Below, piece after piece: positions 1 to 7,905 of a stretch of DNA of 64,000 bases. The notes beneath the pieces are model-generated. The model did not search any database. It was not told where the DNA came from and saw only the letters and a list, made by a program, of their open reading frames with translations. The DNA comes from an uncultured Candidatus Saccharibacteria bacterium (GTDB lineage: Bacteria; Patescibacteriota; Saccharimonadia; Saccharimonadales; Saccharimonadaceae). The stretch is from assembly GCA_947166125.1 (NCBI GenBank), contig CAMVCW010000002.1, positions 1-64,000 on the forward strand, in the 5' to 3' direction. The position numbers and the translations under genes are program-made. How positions within the stretch are numbered: the stretch's first letter is position 1; every line of letters begins with the position of its first letter.

Positions 1-123
1 CCTTTTATATTATTAATGTTTGGAGCGCTAATAAAAACCAGCTCCAAAACTCTACTATATTATTTTAGACTATTTTATATAGTTTGTAAAGACGTTTTAG
101 GGAAAAATCAATGAAAAAAGTCC
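1..123. other. Left edge, no gene seen
   Basis: AT-rich sequence before the first promoter. A weak inverted repeat (GGAGC near 21-25, GCTCC near 40-44) could be the tail of a terminator from a gene outside the window. Nothing else is supported. Confidence 0.5.
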
Positions 124-152
124 TTGACAATTAAAAAACTTATGTATATAAT
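124..152 (+). promoter_or_regulatory. Consensus sigma-70 promoter of the 201 adhesin gene
   Basis: The -35 box TTGACA lies at 124-129 and the -10 box TATAAT at 147-152, with a 17-nt spacer. This is a perfect match to the bacterial consensus. Transcription should start near 159, giving a leader of about 40 nt with AAAGGA near 189-194 before the ATG. Confidence 0.85.
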
Positions 153-200
153 GGGCATTACAAAAGGTCATAAACAAAAACATAAAACAAAAGGATAGGT

Positions 201-2198
201 ATGGTTAGGTTGTCGAGAACTAGATTAGTAAAGCGATCACTTATTTTTGCGGTTTTTCTAATCGCAATTGCTGCAGGGGCTTTTGCTGCTGCTAAAAATA
301 TTAAATTATTCCAGGTTAACGCTGCAGAATCAAAAATCAGAGTGTCTTGGACGGAGGACGACTGGGTTTTATGGAAAGACGGTAGTGGCTTTGGCACCCC
401 CAAACTTCATATTACTCCTGGTAATTATCTCGCCTATTGTGTAGACCCAGCTACAGCTGCACCTTCCGGAGAATTTGATACCACGACTTTTACTGGTAAA
501 AACGAAGATGCTATTAAGCTGGCAATCTATATAGCTTCCGCCAATACTACAACAACTAATAATGTAATGAATACTTGGTTTGATATTAATAATATTAACG
601 AATATTGGCAAAGTACTACCGGGCAATACCCTAATGTTACCACCGCAGAGGGCATGCGGAACTTCAGGTATATATTTATGCACATCGTGGTTGGCTATCT
701 CTATCACGAAGGTGAAGCCGATATAGAAAATAGAGTATCAACATACGTAGACGGTAAAGATAAAGTTTTGTTTGACAGAATAGTATCTACCCTAAAAGAT
801 TATGTCAACAACAAGGTTGATATCTGGCTCATGGCTCAAAATTACAAGCTATACAATATCATTAAACCAACCGGCTCAACAGTCCAAAACATTGTTTGGA
901 TTGAAAATGACCCAGATTCTGGTTCCATTAAGGTTCAAAAATGCGACGATGAGTCTGACTCCTGCACTACCCCGCAAGGCGCCGCCAGTTTTAGCGGAAT
1001 TAACTTTGCAATATATAATGCATCTGGTAGCAGAATTTACGTCCCTAGTAAAAACCAGTTTTATAACAACAATGCACTTATTGCTTCCGGAGCAACTAAC
1101 GCTAGTGGAAATATAACATTTTCTGGCTTACCGTTAAACGTTCTTTATAAAGTTGTCGAAACTAGCACTAACAAAAGCTACTTACTTACCGCTACTCCGC
1201 AAACTACCACTATCACCGTCGATGGCTCTACCAAGAATCTCAACTTCTCCGATGATGTTGTTCGTGGCGATCTCAAATTCATTAAAACTAGCGATGTAGA
1301 CGGTGAGCCTATGGCTAACGTAATATTTAAGATAAAATCCACTAGCGGTGCCAAAGAAGAGCATTTAGTGGTCACAGACGAAGATGGCATCGTAGATACT
1401 TCTGCATCCCATGCTTTGCACAGCTTCCACACTAACGGCTACGACGATATGGAAGAAGATGAAATAGAATATCTCGCTTATGGCACTTGGTTTGGTGCAG
1501 CTAATGCCGTAGATGATAACAGGGGTGCACTTCCGTACGATACGTATGAAATTACCGAACTTAAATGCGATGCCAATAAATTCTGTTACGATATTGGCGA
1601 TACCAAGAAAACCGTCACTATCAAAACCGATGGTGAGGTAGTAGACCTTGGCGAATGGTCTAATGACTGTGCGGAGTTTAGCATTACCACCATGGCCACA
1701 GACAATACCGACGGCGATAAAATAGTTGCTTTTAACGAAGATGTGGAAATTAAGGATGTGGTAGATTACTGTCTTAAAAAAGATATGGAATTTATCATTA
1801 AGGGCGTGGTGATGAATAAGAATACCAAAGAACCAGTCATGGTCGATGGGAAAAGAGTAGAACAAACTATTACGCTTACACCTGAAAGCACTTGTGGCAC
1901 TACCGAAATGATCTACAGTCTGAACACTAAGGACTTGGGCGGCACAGATCTAGTAATCTTTGAAGAGCTTTACTATGGAGACGAACTTATCCTTTCGCAC
2001 TCAGATTTCGATAACGCCAGTCAAACTGTTTCAGTCGCTCCACCGCCACCAGATACTGGTGCTATCACAAAAACTACCAACGGAGGCATTTTATCAAATA
2101 ATGCAATGATAATAGTATTCGCTATCGGCGGCGGCCTCGGCCTATATGCTAGCGCGAGAGCATTCTCTAGGAAAAGGTTCCTTAATAAAAAATACTAA
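201..2198 (+). CDS. Surface-anchored adhesin with thioester-like, SpaA/CnaB and T-Q ester (VaFE) domains
   Basis: Probably a cell-wall adhesin exposed outside the cell. Residues about 12-31 form a signal or membrane segment. A region around Cys80 (AYCVDP) resembles a thioester domain, then prealbumin/CnaB-like modules follow (starts GSIKVQK and RGDLKFIK). Next comes a module with the features of VaFE repeats (KIVAFNEDVEIKD ... LVIFEELYYGDE ... ASQTV), the family in which Thr-Gln ester bonds form. The C-terminus has PPPPDTG, a hydrophobic helix (about 632-652) and Arg/Lys, like a sortase signal with a degenerate LPxTG. The glutamine that would complete a thioester is not obvious, because the expected TQ position reads MH. 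Start chosen for AAAGGA and the consensus promoter. Domain assignment by pattern only. Confidence 0.8.
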   Translation: MVRLSRTRLVKRSLIFAVFLIAIAAGAFAAAKNIKLFQVNAAESKIRVSWTEDDWVLWKDGSGFGTPKLHITPGNYLAYCVDPATAAPSGEFDTTTFTGKNEDAIKLAIYIASANTTTTNNVMNTWFDINNINEYWQSTTGQYPNVTTAEGMRNFRYIFMHIVVGYLYHEGEADIENRVSTYVDGKDKVLFDRIVSTLKDYVNNKVDIWLMAQNYKLYNIIKPTGSTVQNIVWIENDPDSGSIKVQKCDDESDSCTTPQGAASFSGINFAIYNASGSRIYVPSKNQFYNNNALIASGATNASGNITFSGLPLNVLYKVVETSTNKSYLLTATPQTTTITVDGSTKNLNFSDDVVRGDLKFIKTSDVDGEPMANVIFKIKSTSGAKEEHLVVTDEDGIVDTSASHALHSFHTNGYDDMEEDEIEYLAYGTWFGAANAVDDNRGALPYDTYEITELKCDANKFCYDIGDTKKTVTIKTDGEVVDLGEWSNDCAEFSITTMATDNTDGDKIVAFNEDVEIKDVVDYCLKKDMEFIIKGVVMNKNTKEPVMVDGKRVEQTITLTPESTCGTTEMIYSLNTKDLGGTDLVIFEELYYGDELILSHSDFDNASQTVSVAPPPPDTGAITKTTNGGILSNNAMIIVFAIGGGLGLYASARAFSRKRFLNKKY

Positions 2199-2209
2199 TA
2201 AGGTAAGGT

Positions 2210-2242
2210 AAATTAACCGGCCCATATAGCCGGTTAATTTTA
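2210..2242 (+). terminator. Terminator of the adhesin gene
   Basis: A 12-bp perfect stem (AAATTAACCGGC at 2210-2221 with GCCGGTTAATTT at 2229-2240) and a 7-nt loop lie directly after the stop codon, followed by TTTAT. Confidence 0.8.
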
Positions 2243-2281
2243 TGGCCAGAAGTCATACGCCAAGAGAATAATCCTTACTCA

Positions 2282-2313
2282 AAAAAGACCAGATAATTTT
2301 ATCTGGTCTTTTT
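2282..2313 (-). terminator. Terminator of fusA, probably bidirectional
   Basis: AAAAAGACCAGATA at 2282-2295 pairs perfectly with 2300-2313. A and T tracts on the two sides allow termination on either strand. It lies just past the fusA stop. Confidence 0.8.
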
Positions 2314-2329
2314 ATTATTTTGAGCTAGA

Positions 2330-4429
2330 TTATTTTGAATTTCTCTTCTCGATAATCTCTTGAGCTACGTTTGGTGGAACTTCCTCGTAGGCAAAGAGCT
2401 CCATGGAAGAGGCTGCACGGCCCTGCGTCATACCACGCAAATCACCGGTGTAGCCAAACAAGTTTGCTAGCGGGCAGAACGCCTTAATCAGCTTAGCGCC
2501 ACCGTTCAAATCTTCCATCTCATCAATCCGGCCACGGCGAGAGTTGATATCGCCAATTACGTCGCCCATGAATTCTTCTGGAGTAGTGATTTCAAGTTTC
2601 ATTACAGGTTCCAAGAGTACTGGATTAGCTTTCTTGATGCCTTCACGAGTAGCTAAAGCACCAGCCAAAGTAAAGGCGAGCTCAGAAGAGTCTACGTCGT
2701 GATAGCTACCATCATAGAGCGTAGCCTTAATGTCTACTACTGGGTAACCCGCAATAACGCCACCAGCAAGTGTGTCTTCCACGCCTTTCTGCACTGGTTT
2801 GCGGTATTCTTGAGGCACCACGCCGCCTTTAATTTGGTCAATAAATTCGAAACCTTTCCCTGGTTCGTTTGGTTCAAATTTGATCCATACGTCACCGTAC
2901 TGACCACGACCACCAGACTGCTTAATATGCTTACCTTGTGCCTCTGCCGTGCCACGAATAGTCTCACGATAAGCCACTTGTGGTGCGCCAGTGTTAGCTT
3001 CTACGTTATGTTCACGCTTCAAGCGGTCGATAATGATTTCTAGATGTAGCTCGCCCATACCAGAAATAATTGTTTGGCCAGTCTCTTCGTCAGTATGTAC
3101 GCGGAAAGTTGGATCTTCTTCCGCCATTTTAGAAAGCCCAAGCCCCATTTTTTCTTGATCGGCTTTAGTCTTTGGCTCAACGGCGATGGATACTGGTGGA
3201 TCTGGGAATTCAATGGACTCTAGTAAGATTGGATGTGCTGGATCACAAAGAGTAGTACCGGTGGTACAATTCTTGAGCCCCACGATAGCGGCAATGTCAC
3301 CTGCGCCAATTTCGGAAATCTCTTTACGATCGTTGGCATGCATACGTACCAAGCGTCCGATTCTTTCCTTGTCGCCAGTTGTGGCATTATATACGGTGTC
3401 ACCAGACTTTAATTTACCAGCATATACGCGTACAAAGATTAACTTACCTACGAACGGATCTGTCGCAATCTTAAATGCCAAAGCTGTCAAAGGCTCAGAG
3501 TTTTCAGCCTTACGTACGATTTCGTCACCAGTCTTTGGATTGGTGCCTACGGTTTGGCCTTGATCACGATCTAGAGGTGATGGCAAGTAATCGGTCATGA
3601 GGTCTAGGACTTTTTCTACAATTACACCACGACCATCGCCACCAGTTACTAAGAAGAAATCGCCGTCAAGCACGCGCTTGCGTAGTGCTGCCTTTAGCTC
3701 GTCTACAGTAATAGCGTCTTCGCCTTCCTCAAAGAACTTATTCATCAAGTTTTCATCGGCTTGGACGGCTTCCTCTACCAACATCGAACGAGCATTTTTG
3801 GCCTTCTCTACCATATCGGCTGGAATTTCACCGACTGTTAGCTCGTGGTCGGCATAATCCTTATAGGTGTAAGCCTTCATATCTACTAAATCTACTACGC
3901 CACAAATATCTTTTTCAAAACCAATTGGCAAGTGGATTGCTACTGCGTTTTTAGACAAGCGCTTGTGGATAGAATCTAGTGATTTATAGAAATCGCCACC
4001 AATCTGGTTAATTTTGTTTACGAAACAAATACGTGGAATACCATATTTAGTAGCCTGGCGCCATACAGTCTCAGACTGCGCTTCTACACCCATTTTGCCG
4101 TCAAATACCACCACGGCGCCATCTAGTACGCGTAGCGAACGCTCTACCTCGGCGGTAAAATCAATGTGGCCCGGGGTGTCAATAATGTTGATTTGATGAT
4201 TTTTCCAGAAAACCGTTACCGCAGCAGAAGTAATAGTGATACCACGTTCTTTTTCCTGCTCCATCCAGTCGGTATCAGCACCACCAGTGCCGCCCTTCAC
4301 TAGGTCAATTTTATGTTTCAGCCCCGTGCGATACAAAATCGCTTCCGAGGTAGTAGTTTTACCCGCGTCAATATGAGCGATAATCCCGATATTCCGCAGA
4401 TTTTTGAGGTCTTTAACTTCAGTAGCCAT
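2330..4429 (-). CDS. fusA: Translation elongation factor G
   Basis: GTPase that drives ribosomal translocation. The 699-residue product is full length. The G domain opens with NIGIIAHIDAGKTTTSEA (P-loop) followed by DTPGHIDF and NKINQ (NKxD-like). Later domains follow in the usual EF-G order, including RGQYGDV, and the C-terminal GYTGDLRGMTQGRAS. The ATG is preceded by AAAAGGAG with short spacing, one of the few housekeeping genes here with a clear Shine-Dalgarno. It stands alone, without rpsL/rpsG/tuf next to it. Confidence 0.98.
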   Translation of the reverse strand: MATEVKDLKNLRNIGIIAHIDAGKTTTSEAILYRTGLKHKIDLVKGGTGGADTDWMEQEKERGITITSAAVTVFWKNHQINIIDTPGHIDFTAEVERSLRVLDGAVVVFDGKMGVEAQSETVWRQATKYGIPRICFVNKINQIGGDFYKSLDSIHKRLSKNAVAIHLPIGFEKDICGVVDLVDMKAYTYKDYADHELTVGEIPADMVEKAKNARSMLVEEAVQADENLMNKFFEEGEDAITVDELKAALRKRVLDGDFFLVTGGDGRGVIVEKVLDLMTDYLPSPLDRDQGQTVGTNPKTGDEIVRKAENSEPLTALAFKIATDPFVGKLIFVRVYAGKLKSGDTVYNATTGDKERIGRLVRMHANDRKEISEIGAGDIAAIVGLKNCTTGTTLCDPAHPILLESIEFPDPPVSIAVEPKTKADQEKMGLGLSKMAEEDPTFRVHTDEETGQTIISGMGELHLEIIIDRLKREHNVEANTGAPQVAYRETIRGTAEAQGKHIKQSGGRGQYGDVWIKFEPNEPGKGFEFIDQIKGGVVPQEYRKPVQKGVEDTLAGGVIAGYPVVDIKATLYDGSYHDVDSSELAFTLAGALATREGIKKANPVLLEPVMKLEITTPEEFMGDVIGDINSRRGRIDEMEDLNGGAKLIKAFCPLANLFGYTGDLRGMTQGRAASSMELFAYEEVPPNVAQEIIEKRNSK

Positions 4430-4551
4430 ATGCTCCTTTTATTTATTATTTTGGTCTCTTTCAAGCTCCACACTCAAAAACAAGACATATTTTGCTAAAT
4501 TATACCATATCTTTTGAAAAAATAAAATGAAAATCATCTAAAATTTCGACC

Positions 4552-4580
4552 AAGAAAAAGCTCCGAGTCAAACTCGGAGC
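4552..4580 (-). terminator. Terminator of the 4619-5326 gene
   Basis: Read on the minus strand, GCTCCGAGT (4572-4580) pairs with ACTCGGAGC (4560-4568) and is followed by CTTTTTCTT. A second small hairpin (CCAGGC/GCCTGG) lies just upstream. Confidence 0.8.
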
Positions 4581-4618
4581 TCCCAGGCTTAGCCTGGATG
4601 AAGAGGGGATAGGGAATA

Positions 4619-5326
4619 TCAGACATAAATGGTTGTTTCTTTTACCTTTTGGATGGAACATGCTAGCATATCCCATCTTCCAGTCGCTTTTAGATCGTCT
4701 CTGAAGATCTGCAGAATGCATTGATATGCATCTTCCAACTTATCTGCCGGTATTCCTGACCATTCTTGCAGTATATCGTTCGGGATAGATACCCCGCCTT
4801 TATACCACGCCAAGAACATTCTTACAGGCATTCCGATTTTCTGTTCCGTAAGATAAAAGTGGTCACCGGCTTTGGAGCTAGTAGCCTTGCAAGATACGTA
4901 CTTCAATTTTCTGTACTTATGCTTATGGAACACTATATCTAAGTGACCATATTTCAATAATAGTTCATTGAAGCATGCATTTACTGCAGGAATGTTATAG
5001 TCTTTCAACGATTCTGGCGACATTGATGCTACCAAATCAAGCTGCAGAATGTCACTCCACAGAGACATTGCGACTTCTACGGCTTGCAGTAGGTATCGTT
5101 TGCCGTAATACTTGTAGTATTCCAAAACACCATAAGCGACAATTAACGCCTTTTCGGTTTTCGGAATACTTGAGTAGACGAAGGGCCTTTGAATAAAATC
5201 CTTTGCCTTTTTACTATACGTCTTCTGTCTGCGATAGTTGCCTATTCTCTTTCTCTTCTTCTTTTCCTTTCTTCTCTCAAGAAGTGAGGAAAACCATGTT
5301 AATAATACGTTTGCGATTTTTCTCAT
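4619..5326 (-). CDS. Hypothetical protein with Lys/Arg-rich N-terminus
   Basis: I do not recognise this 235-residue product. It begins MRKIANVLLTWFSSLL, a short amphipathic or hydrophobic stretch, then a strongly basic run (about 18-40), then a mixed alpha-helical body with no catalytic motif that I can name. The open frame extends to 5413, but a perfect promoter (5385-5413) sits inside that extension, so the ATG at 5326 is the likely start. The leader of about 50 nt contains a small hairpin (CTGGG/CCCAG). It has its own promoter and terminator, so it is a single-gene unit. Confidence 0.6.
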   Translation of the reverse strand: MRKIANVLLTWFSSLLERRKEKKKRKRIGNYRRQKTYSKKAKDFIQRPFVYSSIPKTEKALIVAYGVLEYYKYYGKRYLLQAVEVAMSLWSDILQLDLVASMSPESLKDYNIPAVNACFNELLLKYGHLDIVFHKHKYRKLKYVSCKATSSKAGDHFYLTEQKIGMPVRMFLAWYKGGVSIPNDILQEWSGIPADKLEDAYQCILQIFRDDLKATGRWDMLACSIQKVKETTIYV

Positions 5327-5384
5327 ACAGTAAGCACCGTCCCTGTTTTTATTTACTGGGCGCAAAACCTCCCAGCTTACCACC

Positions 5385-5413
5385 ATTATACCACACATGC
5401 TTATTTTTGTCAA
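5385..5413 (-). promoter_or_regulatory. Consensus promoter of the 4619-5326 gene
   Basis: Minus strand TTGACA (5413-5408), 17-nt spacer, TATAAT (5390-5385). Perfect sigma-70 consensus. Confidence 0.85.
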
Positions 5414-5442
5414 GCATAAACCGTTAGATTTGATTGAAAGGC

Positions 5443-5475
5443 AGGAAAAATCCCAGTACTGGCTGTACTGGGATT
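5443..5475 (-). terminator. Terminator of the large RNA
   Basis: An 11-bp stem (5465-5475 with 5449-5459, loop of five) followed on the minus strand by TTTTTCCTGCC. Confidence 0.85.
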
Positions 5476-6034
5476 AGAGAGAATAGTCATCCTGAGCCGA
5501 TTATTCATTATTCAATTGTTCATTGACAAGCAATAGGGTTTAGATTTGCGACCGGCTCTGGGTCGCGCTTACTGGATGACTTTTAATGTTCGGACGTGTT
5601 ACTAAAACGATAAAAACGATTTCGTGTGTTCGCATGCCTACGCATCTGTGAACATATGCGCAAGGATTTTTACCGAGGCTACTGTATTAGGGGAAGTGAA
5701 AACCTTAGATAATATAACTTCCGCAAACGGTAGCCTCTTAAGCTACTTCGGTACGAGTTTGTCGTACGCTTGTGCCGCCACGGTGTAGGGGGTATTTCGC
5801 TGAAGATCGTCCCCCAGCGGCTTTTCCGAAAGACCTAATCCTTCAGGTACTGGCCGCCCTATCGGCGCGGCAAAACCTGGGATCCTCATCGGGAAAAAGA
5901 TTCGCGTCAAGGATAATTTCCTCCTTTCCGGCTGGGACGTAGTACATACTTACGTCAATGACGAGCCACCGCCCTAGGTTTGCTTGCTTATGATCGTTTT
6001 AAATAACACAAGACAGATATCGGAACTGTCTATG
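5443..6034 (-). ncRNA. Candidate large structured RNA, about 590 nt, with pseudoknots
   Basis: This 660-nt stretch has no supported reading frame but is a complete transcription unit on the minus strand: promoter at 6041-6069 and strong terminator at 5443-5475. The inside is full of complementary segments. Two H-type pseudoknots are visible (5627-5631/5650-5654 with 5641-5645/5656-5660; 5788-5792/5811-5815 with 5798-5802/5815-5819). There is a long stem 5675-5682/5730-5737 with an inner stem 5692-5697/5717-5722. A nested domain near the 3' end has 5486-5492/5574-5580 plus loop pairing 5494-5499/5553-5558. Other hairpins are at 5751-5767, 5833-5848, 5853-5871 and 6011-6031. I could not match it to tmRNA, RNase P RNA or SRP RNA. 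It could be one of the large ornate RNAs or a new class. Confidence 0.7.
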
Positions 6035-6040
6035 CAGACT

Positions 6041-6069
6041 ATCTTATCGCATCTATTAGCATCCGTCAA
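6041..6069 (-). promoter_or_regulatory. Promoter of the large RNA
   Basis: Minus strand TTGACG (6069-6064), 17-nt spacer, TAAGAT (6046-6041), immediately after the gatB stop codon. Predicted start near 6034. Confidence 0.75.
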
Positions 6070-6073
6070 GCGC

Positions 6074-7486
6074 TTAAGCTAACTTTTTTCGTAAAATCTC
6101 TTGCACAGCGGATGGATTAGCTTTGCCATGAGACTCTTTCATGACTTGCCCCACCAAGAAACCAATCACTTTTTCTTCCCCAGCCCTAAAATCAGCCTGG
6201 GCCTTCTGAGTTTCCGGCTTAGCTAGAACCGTATCTACTATTGCTTCTAGGGCGCCCAAATCATTTTCTTGAATTAACCCCAATTCCTTAGCGATAACCT
6301 TAGCGTCGCGGCCTTTCATTTGTGGATCAAACAATCGGAGGAATACTTCTTTTGTGGCGGTAGAGCTGAGCTCTTTTTTCTCGTTCATCTCTGCTAAATC
6401 ATTTAATTGCTTTGCAGTTGGCAAATCATTGAGATATTCCGCCGATTTTTCCTCAGCTAATAATACAGAAGTAAACAAATTTGCGATCGCTACCACATAT
6501 TTCTCATCAATCTCAGCAAGTTTTTTCATTAATTCGGCATAATCTAGTAGAACCTCTAAAATCTCAGCCTTCAAAACACCACCAAATCTCTTGCGATAAT
6601 CTGTTGGCATTAGCGGCAATTTTGCGGATTCTGTCTCAATGAATTCAGTGGTTAGATTAATCGGTGGTAAGTCTGGCTCTGGCATATAGCGATAGTCTTT
6701 AGCCTCTTCCTTGCTACGCTGTCCAGTAGTTTTGCCGGTACTATCGTTCCAACCCCTAGTTTCCTGCACTACCTTTTCACCAGCATCTAGCAATTTACTC
6801 TGTCGCGCAATTTCATATTCTACGGCTCGCTCTACGCTTCTGAATGAATTTAAATTCTTCACCTCGGCGCGCGTACCAAGCTCAGTAGCGCCTTCTGGCG
6901 CCAAAGAAACATTTACATCAAAACGCATATTGCCATTATATAAATCTCCATACGATACCCCGGCAAAAGTCATCAGCCGCCATAGTTCCTTACAGTAATC
7001 ATGTGCATCTTTCGCCGAGTGAATATCCGGCATGGACACAATCTCAATTAATGGCGTATCTACGCGGTTTAAATCCACCAGTGAATACGTATCAAAATGC
7101 GTTAATTTACCCGCATCACCCTCCAGGTGTGCGTGCTCTATGCGAATTTTGGTACCGGATGGCAATTCCACATAACCTTCACCGATAATTGGATGATAAA
7201 ACTGAGTAATCTGATAACCTTTTGGTGAATCTGGGTAGAAATAATGTTTGCGATCAAACCGAGAGTAAGCATTAATTTCGCAGTTCATAGCCCTACCAGC
7301 CAAGATTGCAAACTTTATTGCTTCCCCGTTTAGACGCGGCAACATGCCCGGCAAGGCATAATCTACCGGCGATACGCAAGAATTTGGCTCCTTTCCCCTT
7401 GCATCATTATCCACCTCAGAAAATAATTTCGTTTTGGTGGCTAGCTGTACATGACATTCTATGCCAATTGTAGGTATATACTTCAT
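6074..7486 (-). CDS. gatB: Asp/Glu-tRNA(Asn/Gln) amidotransferase subunit B
   Basis: The tRNA-binding kinase subunit of GatCAB, which converts Glu-tRNA(Gln) or Asp-tRNA(Asn) to the amide form. The 470 residues are normal length. It begins PTIGIECHVQL and carries the catalytic-domain block FDRKHYFYPDSPKGYQITQ and the C-terminal GatB/YqeY helical domain. Its ATG overlaps the previous stop as TAATG, with GGAG just upstream, so translation is probably coupled to the 7486-7905 gene. Confidence 0.97.
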   Translation of the reverse strand: MKYIPTIGIECHVQLATKTKLFSEVDNDARGKEPNSCVSPVDYALPGMLPRLNGEAIKFAILAGRAMNCEINAYSRFDRKHYFYPDSPKGYQITQFYHPIIGEGYVELPSGTKIRIEHAHLEGDAGKLTHFDTYSLVDLNRVDTPLIEIVSMPDIHSAKDAHDYCKELWRLMTFAGVSYGDLYNGNMRFDVNVSLAPEGATELGTRAEVKNLNSFRSVERAVEYEIARQSKLLDAGEKVVQETRGWNDSTGKTTGQRSKEEAKDYRYMPEPDLPPINLTTEFIETESAKLPLMPTDYRKRFGGVLKAEILEVLLDYAELMKKLAEIDEKYVVAIANLFTSVLLAEEKSAEYLNDLPTAKQLNDLAEMNEKKELSSTATKEVFLRLFDPQMKGRDAKVIAKELGLIQENDLGALEAIVDTVLAKPETQKAQADFRAGEEKVIGFLVGQVMKESHGKANPSAVQEILRKKLA

Positions 7487-7905
7487 TATATGGCTCCTAA
7501 ATCTTTTAACGCTTGCTTATAAATCGCCAACGCATTAGACGCTTTTTTATGACTCATTTCCAAATCGGGCTCGTGCGCGATAGCATTACGTAATTTGTGT
7601 GCCCGCCACACCGCATTAATATCTGTAAATCTTCCACCAGAACGCTTTAATCTATCCCCCATAGTTTTACCCGGCACGCCCATCTCTATCAGTGCTTTAT
7701 CCAGTAATTTGTCCGCTTCTATCACTGTCGTCATAAAAGTGGCTGGGTTATTTTGAGATAACTTATTTTCAATCGCTAAAAATCGTGATTGGTAAGCTTC
7801 TACATTAAAATGGTGCCCGCGCTTACCGGTTAATAAAATTGCAATAAACACCAGCACTGCTACGAATAGTATCGCAAAGATAAAAGTTACTACTCCGCCG
7901 TCCAT
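7486..7905 (-). CDS. Small membrane protein with HEPN-like RNAIAH motif
   Basis: An unrecognised 139-residue protein wedged between gatA and gatB, with TAATG one-base overlaps on both sides. Residues about 5-25 form one transmembrane helix. The soluble part is helical and contains VWRAHKLRNAIAHEPD; Arg106 to His111 fits the Rx4H pattern of HEPN domains, which are often RNases or helical nucleotide-binding domains. The tight coupling implies co-expression with GatCAB. HEPN membership is inferred from one motif and helix content. Confidence 0.7.
   Translation of the reverse strand: MDGGVVTFIFAILFVAVLVFIAILLTGKRGHHFNVEAYQSRFLAIENKLSQNNPATFMTTVIEADKLLDKALIEMGVPGKTMGDRLKRSGGRFTDINAVWRAHKLRNAIAHEPDLEMSHKKASNALAIYKQALKDLGAI

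Noticed and set aside
802-1116. Other long open frames inside known genes (for example 802-1116, 3186-3563, 14247-14810, 28484-28942)
   Set aside because: They overlap strongly supported genes, have no ribosome site or promoter, and give biased, non-protein-like sequences.
5443-6034. tmRNA or RNase P RNA
   Set aside because: No tRNA-like ends, CCA or TTCGA-type T-arm for tmRNA. GGAGGAAA resembles one conserved RNase P block, but the partner ACAGAA block and the end-to-end P1 stem are missing.
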